Below are positions 11,266 through 21,688 of a stretch of DNA of 64,000 nucleotides, in pieces. The DNA is from Hahella sp. (GTDB lineage Bacteria; Pseudomonadota; Gammaproteobacteria; Pseudomonadales; Oleiphilaceae), in contig JANQMN010000099.1 of NCBI GenBank assembly GCA_028280065.1, positions 31,541 through 95,540 on the forward strand, read 5' to 3'. The first letter of the stretch is position 1. The number at the start of each line of letters is the position of its first letter. Below the pieces are notes generated by a model. It was given only the letters and a program-made list of their open reading frames with translations. It had not been told where the DNA came from and searched no databases. The position numbers and the translations under genes are program-made.

Positions 11266-13620
11266 ATGGCCAATATCCTCACCAGAACACTATTAATCTT
11301 TTTACTCGTGAGTAACTTCAGCACCAACGCTGCCGAGCTATCTACTTCCAAGCAAATCCAGCAACTATATATCGCGTATCTTGGCCGTGCCGCCGATCCC
11401 GCAGGTCTGGAATATTGGACCGGCGAGGTCGATGCCGGGCTAATCACCTTAGACCAGATCCGCGTTAACCTGGTGAATGAACAGCCGGAATATTTGGAGA
11501 ACTACGGCCAGCTCTCCAATTTTGATTTGACCAATAAGGTCTATGAAAATCTTTTCAACCGCGAAGCGGATGTCGCGGGTCGGGATTATTGGGTCGGTCA
11601 GTTAGATGCCGGGTTGGTATTGCCCGACCAACTGATCATTGCCTTTATCAATGGTGCTTCGGAAGCAGATAAGGTCGTCGTCGCCAATAAACTTTTTGTT
11701 GCCGAATGCTATACCAATAATACTTCTGCCTATTCTGATGAATGGGTGGAGCAACTGTTAACCCAACAAGGCCCGGATGCTGCACTCGATACCTGTCCGG
11801 CTGGAGATTCCGGGGCTGCCGCCAAACGATTTGGCATGGAAGTCGATTCAGAGGAAGTCGCGCTCGATCCCGACGCTTTCTTCAGCAATGCCGCTGCCAA
11901 TGGTATCAACTGGGTGAGCTTGGAAATTTTTACCTTAGACGGCTTAACCCTGCTCGATACGCCTTTACTGACAGACGCCGGGTTTAGCCTCGATACGGAT
12001 TATGGCAATGTTTTCCCGGTAATGCTGAACGCGGCTAAAGCCCACGATATTGAAATTGTGGTGATGCTGGAGGGCATTGGCCATATCGTCGATAACCAAA
12101 AACCTTATGACCCGGTTATTGAACCGGACAAGCTGACGCCAGAAATGGTTAGCGACTTGATTGTTGAAATTGCTTTCCAGGCGCAGCAGGTTGGCGCATC
12201 GGTAGGTGTATCCGAAGAAGCCTTTTCCGAAACCTATATCGACGCGATTGACCAGGCAACAGCCGCGAATATGGTGGAGTATACGCATTTTTTCGATGAT
12301 CCTGCCTGTCGCCCCGACGTACAGTTGTCGGAGGATTACGCCTACTATCCGCGAGATGCGACAAATAACCAGGAGGATAAAGATTATCTTCGGGAGATTA
12401 ATGAACTCGCCAGTTATCTGGGCCAACTAGGACATCTTGATATCATGTTTGGTACGGCTGAATCCTGTGGCGCTGAAAGCGGCGTGGCGACAGCGGGTGG
12501 TTGGGGCTTTGGGGCAAAGACCCACCAAAACATCGCCTTGCTCCGCGCTATTCAATTTGATCCGAAGCTTTATGTATACATCCTGGCGGAAGGTGATGAA
12601 GGGGCAATTTTCCCGGAAGAGATTGATTACATAGACAATTATGATTTCGGCCAATCACTAGTCCCGCTTATTGATGAATTTGGGCAAAAACCCGGTGACA
12701 TCGATAAACCGCTTGCCAATCTGGTTTTGGAAACTCCTTCGGCGGATGCGCCTGAAGATGTGCAGGACTTTTTCAATATTGCCCGACTATCCGGTTCGGT
12801 AATCACCTCTTCCATGCTGGCGGCTGGATTCGATCTCGTGGTGACGGATACTCCCGTTGAAAGTGCGGATCTTTACTATGTGTTGACGGCAGGCGACGTA
12901 TTTGGCGAGAGTGTCGATATGGGCATTGTAGCAGCGAATCTTGTCGATGGTGACACACCGGTCTTTTATCAGATTGTTGGCGCTGCACCTGAAACGGCTA
13001 ATTTTGCCAAAGTTTTTACTGCCCTTGGCTTCGATTCCATTCCTTTCGCAATTGGCAATGAAAATGACTTGTCGACGTTTGAACCGATCCCGGAGTTCGT
13101 TAGCGTTGATTTTGCCAATGGCACAGAACTGATCCGATATGCGGGCTATAGTTTGGAACTCTGGGACATTAACCAGTCGGGTGAATTCACCTTGGGTCAT
13201 TATGTGCACTTGATATCCCCGAACGATGTTGCCGAGGGAACGGAAGTTCTGTATTCCGCTAACACTTCTGCAGATGATGATGGCCTGTTTGATGATGAAA
13301 TCGCTTTGCTGCTCCGCAATGGCCAGGTGCATTTAATCAATGGCGGCTATATTCATCACGCCATGACGGGTCCGCTTGCCAATCTTATGGCTTCACAACC
13401 GATTTATAACAGCGAGAGTTTTGGCTATCTGACTTCCGGACCTGACCGAACCGCATTTTTTACCCCCTATGAAACCGCAATTGATATCAATCTGTTGGGA
13501 GGTAGTCAGGTAACGCAGTTTGATGCGGACGGTAGTCGGCTGACGACGCCGACGGTAGCCATTCAGGGTAATCGGCTAATCGGCACGGTGGGTAAGTTCC
13601 ACTTGGTGGTCGTGAATTAA
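11266..13620 (+). CDS. Secreted protein with N-terminal DUF4214 repeats and a large uncharacterised C-terminal region
   Basis: Signal peptide; IQQLYIAYLGRAADPAGLEYWTGEVDAG and NKVYENLFNREADVAGRDYWVGQLDAG are DUF4214-like; the remaining approx. 600 aa not recognised. Confidence 0.75.
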   Translation: MANILTRTLLIFLLVSNFSTNAAELSTSKQIQQLYIAYLGRAADPAGLEYWTGEVDAGLITLDQIRVNLVNEQPEYLENYGQLSNFDLTNKVYENLFNREADVAGRDYWVGQLDAGLVLPDQLIIAFINGASEADKVVVANKLFVAECYTNNTSAYSDEWVEQLLTQQGPDAALDTCPAGDSGAAAKRFGMEVDSEEVALDPDAFFSNAAANGINWVSLEIFTLDGLTLLDTPLLTDAGFSLDTDYGNVFPVMLNAAKAHDIEIVVMLEGIGHIVDNQKPYDPVIEPDKLTPEMVSDLIVEIAFQAQQVGASVGVSEEAFSETYIDAIDQATAANMVEYTHFFDDPACRPDVQLSEDYAYYPRDATNNQEDKDYLREINELASYLGQLGHLDIMFGTAESCGAESGVATAGGWGFGAKTHQNIALLRAIQFDPKLYVYILAEGDEGAIFPEEIDYIDNYDFGQSLVPLIDEFGQKPGDIDKPLANLVLETPSADAPEDVQDFFNIARLSGSVITSSMLAAGFDLVVTDTPVESADLYYVLTAGDVFGESVDMGIVAANLVDGDTPVFYQIVGAAPETANFAKVFTALGFDSIPFAIGNENDLSTFEPIPEFVSVDFANGTELIRYAGYSLELWDINQSGEFTLGHYVHLISPNDVAEGTEVLYSANTSADDDGLFDDEIALLLRNGQVHLINGGYIHHAMTGPLANLMASQPIYNSESFGYLTSGPDRTAFFTPYETAIDINLLGGSQVTQFDADGSRLTTPTVAIQGNRLIGTVGKFHLVVVN

Positions 13621-13745
13621 GAAATGGTTTTTATTGCCTTTGAGTTAGTGGTCTATCGGAAATACTCTGCGTTAGGCAAATATTGGGTTCCTCTTGAAAG
13701 GGAAATCAGTCGCGCCCCTGCTTTGCTGCAGGAGCGCAAAAGTTT

Positions 13746-14813
13746 TCAACCCTCCAGTTTTAGTTTTTTGTACTGGCGAATATGCCGGCTGATATCCTTG
13801 CCCCATTTTTCCCTGGCCTTTTTCCGCTCAAACTTCGTTTGACTGGCTTGATCGGCTTCCGCTTGCAGTTTTCGATAGCTCTGCCAACGGCGCAGTTCCA
13901 GATTCCCGGATTCAATAGCGGCCTCGACGGCACAGCCTCTATCTCCGGAGTGCCGGCAGTTGTTGAATTTACAGCCCGTCATCAGTTCCTCGATATCGCT
14001 GAATAGCGCTGAGACACCTGCCGCATCGTCGTTTAGCCGGAGTTCCCGCATGCCTGGGGTATCCAGTACCCAGCCGCCGTCGGGAATACGAAACATACAG
14101 CGGTCGGTGGTGGTATGGCGTCCCTTGGCATCATCTTCGCGAATTCCCTGTGTTGCCTGGCGCTGCTGTCCGAGCAGTGCATTGGTCAATGTGGACTTCC
14201 CGACGCCGGATGAACCCAGGAATGCAATAGTTTGCCCAGTCCCTGTCCAAGGTGATAACAGTTTTGGAATATCCCCCTGTAACGCATCCACTTTTAGGAC
14301 CGGAACATCTCTATGCAGGCGTTGCGCCTGCTCGATGTATTGATCCGCATTGTCGGTTAAATCGGCTTTGGTCAGTAAGATGACGGAGGTTATGTCGGCG
14401 GCCATGACAAGGCTTAAATAGCGTTCCAACCGTGAAAGATTAAAGTCCTTGTTACAGGAAGAAACGATAAATAGCGTATCAATATTGGCCGCGATTAACT
14501 GGGTATAGGCATTGGTGCCGGCGGCAGTTCTCTGCAGCAGATTAATGCGGTCCAATAGCCGTAAAGGCCTGTCAGTACCCTGCTCCATCCATAGCCAGTC
14601 GCCTGTGGTCGGCCGGAATTCCGTGTCCTTTGCGGCCATCGTGCCGGAAAGACCAATCTGTCTTCCACCCGTTGTAGTGGAGATATGCAGCTGGTCGCGG
14701 TAGACAGCATCGACTCGTGCGGCAAAGCCTGTTTCCAGCTCTTCCAGCGTAACTTGCTGTTGTAAAAATGGGCGCCATCCCAGTTCGGGCAGCGTAAATT
14801 TTTGATTACTCAA
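13746..14813 (-). CDS. rsgA: Ribosome small subunit-dependent GTPase A
   Basis: 355 aa; GSSGVGKSTLTNAL P-loop in circularly permuted GTPase order, RHTTTDR, DTPGMREL, C-terminal Cys/His zinc segment CKFNNCRHSGDRGC. Confidence 0.9.
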   Translation of the reverse strand: MSNQKFTLPELGWRPFLQQQVTLEELETGFAARVDAVYRDQLHISTTTGGRQIGLSGTMAAKDTEFRPTTGDWLWMEQGTDRPLRLLDRINLLQRTAAGTNAYTQLIAANIDTLFIVSSCNKDFNLSRLERYLSLVMAADITSVILLTKADLTDNADQYIEQAQRLHRDVPVLKVDALQGDIPKLLSPWTGTGQTIAFLGSSGVGKSTLTNALLGQQRQATQGIREDDAKGRHTTTDRCMFRIPDGGWVLDTPGMRELRLNDDAAGVSALFSDIEELMTGCKFNNCRHSGDRGCAVEAAIESGNLELRRWQSYRKLQAEADQASQTKFERKKAREKWGKDISRHIRQYKKLKLEG

Positions 14814-15149
14814 TGGTTTAACCCTTCAGTAAAGTAGTACTTCGGGTTATGTAAGGCATAACCCAGTGAATTAGACTGATCTAATTACCGGGGAAAGAAA
14901 GGAGAGAATTGGTTGAGGTTAGGAAGTAATTTAGTGAATCGACCTATGAATTCTTACCGTTCTTTCACCGGTGTGAACACATCATCTACAAACGTCATAG
15001 TTGGTCTCCTCTGAGATATGATAGAGCCCTAAGTCTGCGCCTAGTGCGTTTAAAATTCAAGCCCCTGGATTCTGTCCAATAACAATCGGCTATTCTTCTA
15101 TAAGAATGTGAAGTAGTCTTTTACGCGAAATGTTTTGTCTTGGGAACCG

Positions 15150-15443
15150 ATGAATACCGTTAGAGAATTTTTCAGCGTCATTCTTTTTGCCGCTGGCGTT
15201 TTTTTACTCTTGCAAATTCTGACCGATGGATTTAGCTGGGTTTATGTTTCGGGCAGCGCTGTCTGTTTTGTCTTGGCATACCTTATATGGCCAAGTAAAA
15301 AACGTGGTCAACGTCAGGAGTCTAACTGGTTTCTGGATATACTGGAGTTTGTTATTGAGTTACCGATTGAAATTATCGTGAACTCCTTTCGATTGTTGGC
15401 AAGACTGGTTAAGAGTAAAGACGGTTTTGACATTGATCTCTAA
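15150..15443 (+). CDS. Small membrane protein, hypothetical
   Basis: ORF with two hydrophobic segments (FFSVILFAAGVFLLLQIL; VYVSGSAVCFVLAYLIW). Confidence 0.5.
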   Translation: MNTVREFFSVILFAAGVFLLLQILTDGFSWVYVSGSAVCFVLAYLIWPSKKRGQRQESNWFLDILEFVIELPIEIIVNSFRLLARLVKSKDGFDIDL

Positions 15444-16082
15444 GCCCAATTGATCCACCAACGGCGGTAAGGATTATTCCTTCCTACTAAAACTCGTCTG
15501 CCCCTGGATTGGCGTTATCATAATCGTCTGCTTGAAATGTTTTCTGAGTATTCTTTCGGAACCAGAACCTGATAATTCAGCTCTAGCTGTAATAGCTTCC
15601 CCCATTTATTGTTTTCCTCTTCTAGAAACTGAGAAGGTTTTGCAGCGGAAAGACACCATTTAGCATAAACAGTATGGTTCCCGCGATCAGCACTCTGGAA
15701 GAAATATACGCACATAACTCAATAAACTTTATCGTAACTTTTTTCATAACTGGCTCCGGAAAAATATCTTATATGCCAACTCTTGCAAGGGTTAATCCGG
15801 AATTTCGTGTCGAGTGAACGGTGTCACTCAATTTACGAGAGCGGGTTCACTAAAATTCTAGCTCAAGACTCGTGGGGAGAAGCTTATCTTATTGAAAAAT
15901 ATGAAATATTTACGAATGTAAAATGTTTGTTAAATGCAGGTTTTGCCTGGTTAAGAAATTATCTGGCGTTGTGATCTAGTTAAAAAACTACCACTTTTTG
16001 TCTCTCAGGTGACCCAGATGGTCCATTGCCATGGCGTAGCGCCATGTTAATCAAAGAATGTTACAGCAGCGCCAGATGCCGT

Positions 16083-16751
16083 TTACTCGTCGCTCGATTG
16101 GGAATCTTGCTCGCGTTTATCCAGTTGGAGTCGCGATGCCAATATAACTGCCTGGGTGCGATTGGTAACATTGAGGCGGCGAAAAATATTGGTCATGTGG
16201 GCTTTCACCGTAGCTTCCGTTATTCCAAGCTCATAGGCAATTTGCTTATTTAACCAGCCTTCGGCCACATGGCATAAGACTTTGTATTGCTGAGGCGTTA
16301 ATGAAGCAACCCGGTTGGCAAGTTCCAATTCTTCGGCATCCAGCCGGCGCAGCCGATTGCGAAATGAATCCGGCAGCCACTGATCGCCCTCCAGAACTGC
16401 ATTAATTGCCGTTGTGAGTTGTTCTGAGGTTGCTGATTTGGGGATGAAGGCTGCTGCTCCATAACCCATTGCTTTACTCACCACTTCCAGTTCTTCCGTG
16501 GCGGAAACGATGGCAATCGGTAGACTGGGAAACTGCTGGCGCAGAGATGCCAAGCCATATAACTCATAGCTTCCCGGCATATTGAGATCCAACAGTAAGA
16601 TATCGGTATCCGAATGATTACCTAGTGCTTCGAGTGTTTCCTCAAAGTTTCCGCTCTCGATGATAACCGCTTGATGAAAGGACTTTTTCAAGCGACCTAC
16701 CAGAGCTTCGCGAAAGAGCGGATGGTCGTCGGCAATGATGAATTTAGTCAT
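16083..16751 (-). CDS. LuxR-family response regulator (CrbR/ErdR-like)
   Basis: Receiver domain (ADDHPLFREAL, LLLDLNMP) and LuxR HTH (LTPQQYKVLCHVAEGWLNKQIAYELGITEATVKAHMTNIFRRL); likely start MTKFIIADD; lies just downstream of acs on the same strand. Confidence 0.85.
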   Translation of the reverse strand: MTKFIIADDHPLFREALVGRLKKSFHQAVIIESGNFEETLEALGNHSDTDILLLDLNMPGSYELYGLASLRQQFPSLPIAIVSATEELEVVSKAMGYGAAAFIPKSATSEQLTTAINAVLEGDQWLPDSFRNRLRRLDAEELELANRVASLTPQQYKVLCHVAEGWLNKQIAYELGITEATVKAHMTNIFRRLNVTNRTQAVILASRLQLDKREQDSQSSDE

Positions 16752-16877
16752 AACGGCCTGAGTTGTTATTTTCCTGAAAGCATATATCAGAGACTGGGTA
16801 TCGTCCATGACACCCGGGCAAATAAATGCTTAACACGACCAGCGGGACTTTAAATACTTTTGGTTGTGCCGCCTTCT

Positions 16878-18818
16878 CTATACGGCCATGCGCTGCTCTA
16901 TCAGGTCATCAACGACGGATGGATCGGCAAGCGTTGAGGTATCGCCAAGTTGATCGGATTCGTTACAGGCAATCTTGCGCAAGATCCTGCGCATGATTTT
17001 ACCGGAGCGGGTTTTCGGTAAACCGCGGGTCCATTGAATTTGATCCGGGGTGGCAATTGGACTCAGCTCCGTGCGGACTTTCTTAATCAGCTCTTTGGTT
17101 AGTTCGTCGTTAACCGGAATGTTCTCCCGAGGGGTGACGTACACATAAATGCCTTGCCCTTTGAGATCATGAGGGAAACCAACGACGGCCGCTTCGGCGA
17201 TACTCGGATGCGCGACCAAACAACTTTCTATTTCAGCAGTGCCCAGACGATGACCGGCGACATTCAGTACATCGTCCATACGGCCGGTGATCCAGAAATA
17301 GCCGTCTTCATCCATCCGTGCGCCATCGCCACTGAAGTACATTTCTTCGAAGGTACTGAAGTAGGTTTGTTCAAAACGCGGATGATCGCCATACACCGTG
17401 CGCATTTGGCCCGGCCAGGAATCGAGAATAACAAGAGCGCCCTCTGCCTGACCCGCCAGGAGTTTACCTTCGGTATCCACAAGAGCAGGACGGATACCGA
17501 AAAACGGACGGGTAGCAGATCCTGGTTTAAGCGGTGTTGCGCCAGGCAGGGGCGTAATCATGACACCGCCGGTTTCCGTTTGCCACCAGGTATCAATTAC
17601 CCGGCAGCGATTATTACCGAACTTGTCATTAAACCAATTCCAAGCCTCCGGATTAATCGGTTCTCCGGCAGTTGCCAATATCTTTAAGCTAATTCTTTCG
17701 CTGCTGGCGATGGCTTCGTCGCCACTGGCCATCAGAGCGCGAATTGCGGTCGGAGCAGTATAGAAAGCGTTGACTTGATACTTGTCGACTATCTCACCGA
17801 AACGACCGATGGTCGGATGGCTGGGAACGCCCTCGAACATCACGTTGGTCGCGCCGTTTAGAAGCGGCGCATAGACCACATAGGTGTGGCCGGTAATCCA
17901 GCCGACATCGGCTCCGCACCAGTACACTTCGCCTGGTTGATAATCGAAAATGTATTGATGGGTGATTGCCGCATATACCAGGTAACCACCGGTAGTGTGC
18001 AGGACACCTTTGGGTTTTCCCGTGGAACCGGAGGTATAAAGAATAAAAAGCGGATCTTCGGCATTCATTACTTCCGGTTCGCAATCTGTACTTTGGGTAC
18101 TGACCAACTCGGAGTAACTCAGGTCGCGATCCGAAGTGGCTACCTCAGCGCCGGTATGCTCTACCACCAGTACTTTTCTGACGGTATCTGTTCCGCGCAT
18201 GTCGAGAGCAAGGTCGACATTGCGTTTCAGAGGTACGGTACGGCCGCCGCGCAACCCTTCATCGGCGGTGATCACCATCGACGCCTCGCTGTCTTTGATC
18301 CGATCGGCGATGGCATTGGGCGAAAATCCGGCAAAAATCACCGAATGAATTGCGCCGATGCGAGCGCAGGCCAACATGCTGAATACCGCTTCCGGAATCA
18401 TTGGTAGATAGATAATTACCCGACCGCCTTTTGAGACGCCTAATGACTTAAGTGCATTGGCCAGCTTGCAGGTTTGCTCGTACAGTTGCCGATAGGTGAT
18501 GGTTCTGCCTTCGCCCGGAGAATCCGGTTCCCAATGAAACGCTACCTGGTCGGCTTTCGCTGGGAGGTGCCGGTCAATACAGTTGTAACAGGCGTTGAGC
18601 GCGCCGTCTTCGAACCATTTGATACTCACCTTACCTCTGGTGAAGGAAGTATTTTTTACTTTGGCGAAAGGTTCATACCAGGATATTCGCTGAGCTTCGC
18701 GGCGCCAGAAAGCATCAGGATCGTTGACGGATTCCTGATATAAGCGCATGTAGGTTTCTTGGTCGAGAGTGGACTTCTCTGCGGCATTGTCTGTTGTTGT
18801 ATTGAGCGCGACGGACAT
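16878..18818 (-). CDS. acs: Acetyl-CoA synthetase
   Basis: 646 aa; [42 protein letters not shown]. Confidence 0.95.
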   Translation of the reverse strand: MSVALNTTTDNAAEKSTLDQETYMRLYQESVNDPDAFWRREAQRISWYEPFAKVKNTSFTRGKVSIKWFEDGALNACYNCIDRHLPAKADQVAFHWEPDSPGEGRTITYRQLYEQTCKLANALKSLGVSKGGRVIIYLPMIPEAVFSMLACARIGAIHSVIFAGFSPNAIADRIKDSEASMVITADEGLRGGRTVPLKRNVDLALDMRGTDTVRKVLVVEHTGAEVATSDRDLSYSELVSTQSTDCEPEVMNAEDPLFILYTSGSTGKPKGVLHTTGGYLVYAAITHQYIFDYQPGEVYWCGADVGWITGHTYVVYAPLLNGATNVMFEGVPSHPTIGRFGEIVDKYQVNAFYTAPTAIRALMASGDEAIASSERISLKILATAGEPINPEAWNWFNDKFGNNRCRVIDTWWQTETGGVMITPLPGATPLKPGSATRPFFGIRPALVDTEGKLLAGQAEGALVILDSWPGQMRTVYGDHPRFEQTYFSTFEEMYFSGDGARMDEDGYFWITGRMDDVLNVAGHRLGTAEIESCLVAHPSIAEAAVVGFPHDLKGQGIYVYVTPRENIPVNDELTKELIKKVRTELSPIATPDQIQWTRGLPKTRSGKIMRRILRKIACNESDQLGDTSTLADPSVVDDLIEQRMAV

Positions 18819-19204
18819 GGTTACTCTCCAATGGTCAAGTTAAACTCACTTTTATTGTTGGAGAGTTACGGGCTTTGCAGTTAGTAGACTATGGTCGATC
18901 CGAGCCTGAATCCATGAGTAAAATCGACTAAAGTTGTACCAAAACTAAGCTGTTGGAAGCACTTTTCATTGCCTTAGCTGCCATAATGAAATCTACTATG
19001 GCTGGTCTGAAATTGTGTTAAATCACAAGTTAATCCAAAGGTTGGCAATACAGAAATAAAGCCAAGTCCAGATGTGTGAAGAAGACAAGTTGTAACCTTA
19101 TGGTTTGAAAGGGCAAATGGTTGACATGCCAGGCTAGAGAAGCTAAGTAATTTAGACGGCAACCAATTCGCCATTTCCCAGCTAAATCTTTGGAGTAGGT
19201 TCTC

Positions 19205-20422
19205 ATGTTTCGATTAATGGCACCGGCCATTTTTCTTCTAGTGATTTCAAGTCTTTCTCATGCAGAGCTGACATTGAATGGCTTATCGACATATCAGCAA
19301 CTGAGTAGAGAATACTATTTGATAGCTTTTGAAACAGAAAAACCTGTTAGTGATGAGCAACAGATTTTTCACTCTACAATGGCTAAACGATTGGAGTTAC
19401 GAATCTCCAGGGAAAGATGGACCCCGAATAGTTTCTCAGCACTATGGATTCGGGATTTCTCGATAGGCAACGACCTTAAGTCTGATCCAGCATTGGCAGA
19501 AAAACTGCTGAAATTTGCATACTATCCTGCAAGAAGTTTAAGGAAGGGCGACACATTTTCAATCGAATACACACCAGGAACCGGGACATCCATTAAGTTA
19601 AACAATGCTGAGATTATCAGTACCAAGGATGATGAAGTCTTTAATGCCTTTGCAAATATTTGGCTGGGTAAATTACCACCGTCCCGAAAACTTAAAGAGG
19701 AACTACTCGCTGCAGGTGGTGTCAGTACAGACCTGGTTTATCGCTTTTATGATTTGGTGATTAGCCCCGAGAGAATAGAAATCGTGAAAAACTGGGAAGC
19801 CGAAGAACAGCAGAAGCTACTCGCCCAGAAACGGCAACGAGAGATTGCTAAAAAGAAAGCTATAGAAGCTGCAGCTTTGGCAAAGCGACAGGAAGAAGAG
19901 AAAAAACGCCTAGTAGCTTTAGAGTCGGCGAAAAAGAAGGAAGAAGAGCTAGCCAAAATGCGTGCAAAGGAGGAAGCCGCAGCCTTGGCTATCGCACAAC
20001 AGATAGAGACCAACAAAGCATCACAGAATTTGGAAACTGCCCAGGAAACGAAACCTGCTAATACCCAAATCAGTGATAGTCAAAAGCTAGAAGAGCAAAA
20101 GGAAATCGTGCTGGCAATGCCAGAGGCAGATGCCTCTGATTTGATTAGTGTTCAAGATGCAGAGGCAATTTACAGAGTAGAGCCAGATTATCCTTACAAA
20201 GCCGCCCGTGAAGGCAAAGAAGGATATGTGCAGCTCGCCTATACTGTGACTGAAACAGGTACTGTGGAAAACATTTTTGTGGTTGATTCCAAGCCAAAAC
20301 GTGTCTTTGAAAAAGAGGCAATCAAGGCTTTAAGTCAGTGGAAATATAAACCAAGAATGGAGGATGGTATTGGTGTAAAACAGTCGGACATGCAGGTTAA
20401 ACTGGTGTTTAGCCTGAACTGA
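19205..20422 (+). CDS. Periplasmic protein: chalcone isomerase-like domain, K/E/A-rich coiled coil, TonB C-terminal domain
   Basis: Signal peptide MFRLMAPAIFLLVISSLSHA; RSLRKGDTFSIEYTPGTGTSIKLNN...IWLGKLPPSRKLKEELL; TonB-C VEPDYPYKAAREGKEGYVQLAYTVTETGTVENIFVVDSKPKRVFEKEAIKALSQWKYKP. Confidence 0.8.
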   Translation: MFRLMAPAIFLLVISSLSHAELTLNGLSTYQQLSREYYLIAFETEKPVSDEQQIFHSTMAKRLELRISRERWTPNSFSALWIRDFSIGNDLKSDPALAEKLLKFAYYPARSLRKGDTFSIEYTPGTGTSIKLNNAEIISTKDDEVFNAFANIWLGKLPPSRKLKEELLAAGGVSTDLVYRFYDLVISPERIEIVKNWEAEEQQKLLAQKRQREIAKKKAIEAAALAKRQEEEKKRLVALESAKKKEEELAKMRAKEEAAALAIAQQIETNKASQNLETAQETKPANTQISDSQKLEEQKEIVLAMPEADASDLISVQDAEAIYRVEPDYPYKAAREGKEGYVQLAYTVTETGTVENIFVVDSKPKRVFEKEAIKALSQWKYKPRMEDGIGVKQSDMQVKLVFSLN

Positions 20423-20591
20423 TACAACAGACAAATAGAGCACAGTATGGATTGTAAGAACAAAGCCTACAAAGGAACTGGAATAAATCACGACAAAGAA
20501 GACTTTGTCGGCGAGCGATTTAAGTATCTACATCGATGGCAATGGGTGCTGAGGTTAGTGATAAGTCTTGGTGTTTGTTGATTCCACAGTA

Positions 20592-20671
20592 ATCGATTCT
20601 GGCAATCAATAGCTCACCAGAGCGAGGAAAAATCCCAGTAAGCGCCCTGATGTTGACCTGGTTGGTAGCAA
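20592..20671 (-). pseudogene. Fragment of a histidine phosphatase-like gene (partial copy of 25795-25874)
   Basis: 74/80 nt identical by eye to 25795-25874; minus-strand translation TNQVNIRALTGIFPRSGELLIARID. Confidence 0.8.
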
Positions 20672-20792
20672 AATTCATCAATTCATTAAGGGTGACGCCA
20701 AAGCGGTTTTGTTGTACGGTTATATGCTGTACAGTTTAAAGTTACTTGATACTCTAAAACGAACCACTAACAATTGTGAAAGAGGGGTGACA

Positions 20793-21059
20793 ATGGCAGC
20801 ATCACGAATAGATATGCGGATTGATGAAGAAATCAAATCAGCCGCAGAAAAGGCCGCAGCTCTTAAAGGCATGAGTAGCCTGACTGAATATGTGGTGCGT
20901 TTGATCGAGCAAGATGCACGGAAAGTTATTAAAGAGCACGAATCCATTAGGGTAAAAGACGATATCTTTGACCGCTTTATGAGCGCGTGTGCTGCCGCCG
21001 AAGCTCCTAATCAGAAACTTCGTGATGCAGCGGAGTTTGCCAAAGGAAAAGGCTTTTAG
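20793..21059 (+). CDS. tacA-like: DUF1778 (TacA-like) antitoxin
   Basis: MAASRIDMRIDEEIKSAAEKAAALKGMSSLTEYVVRLIEQDA; directly followed by a GNAT toxin. Confidence 0.85.
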   Translation: MAASRIDMRIDEEIKSAAEKAAALKGMSSLTEYVVRLIEQDARKVIKEHESIRVKDDIFDRFMSACAAAEAPNQKLRDAAEFAKGKGF

Positions 21060-21590
21060 GTGAAACCCGGTGAAAACTTCGAAGAACTTGATAAGTCCCG
21101 TCATTTGCGCAAGAGGTTTGATTGTGGTCGGAAGGAACTAAATGACTTCATTCGGCAATCTGCTGCCAGACATCGAGACGCTGGCATTAGCAAAACACTG
21201 GTATTGCCAACACTTGCAGGCGAAGACGAAAAAGCAGATATTTGCTGCTTCTATACCCTGTCCCATACCGAGATAGAACGCGAGACGCTTCCCAAACCAT
21301 TAGCCAAGAAACTGCCCCGTTATCCTATTCCCGTCATGTTGATTGCGCAGCTCGCCGTTCATACAGAGGCGCAAAGTCAGGGGCTTGGCAAAATCACACT
21401 GATACAAGCTTTAAAACACTGCCTGGAAATCAATAAGCATTTGCCTTCTCATGCGGTTGTAGTGGATGCACTTGATAAAGGAGTCCAGGCATTTTATGAG
21501 CAATATGGCTTTAAAGCTCTCGATCATCATGGTCAGGGGCGTGTGAGACTATATTTACCCATGAGCACAATAGCAGAACTTTTTTCTTAA
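21060..21590 (+). CDS. tacT-like: GNAT-family (TacT-like) toxin
   Basis: GTG start right after the antitoxin stop; CGRKELNDFIRQSAARH, IAQLAVHTEAQSQGLGKITLIQAL, FYEQYGFKAL. Confidence 0.85.
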   Translation: MKPGENFEELDKSRHLRKRFDCGRKELNDFIRQSAARHRDAGISKTLVLPTLAGEDEKADICCFYTLSHTEIERETLPKPLAKKLPRYPIPVMLIAQLAVHTEAQSQGLGKITLIQALKHCLEINKHLPSHAVVVDALDKGVQAFYEQYGFKALDHHGQGRVRLYLPMSTIAELFS

Positions 21591-21688
21591 TCTCGGTAGT
21601 GAAGACCCTAAATATAATGACCTACAGTACTCTGAAGTGGAGAAAAGCAGGTCAAAGATCTACAGCTAATCATTTCAAGGACTATTAA

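Noticed and set aside
13712-13737. GCGCCCCTGCTTTGCTGCAGGAGCGC hairpin between convergent genes as terminator
   Set aside because: Stem is reasonable but neither strand has a clear T tract; left unannotated.
15518-15974. Short ORFs 15518-15715 (-) and 15783-15974 (+)
   Set aside because: No domain, weak start context; could be decayed genes but cannot be supported.
17154-18743. Plus-strand ORFs opposite acs (e.g. 17154-17687, 17886-18407)
   Set aside because: Antisense to a clearly coding, well conserved gene.
19747-20016. 89-aa minus ORF opposite the TonB fusion
   Set aside because: Ser/Phe-rich mirror of the K/E/A-rich coiled coil; no independent support.
20491-20510. CGACAAAGAAGACTTTGTCG hairpin as terminator of the TonB fusion gene
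   Set aside because: Good 8-bp stem but no T tract; function uncertain.
20691-20720. Possible attC right core GGTTATATGC upstream of tacAT
   Set aside because: No matching left core or pairing arm was found nearby.
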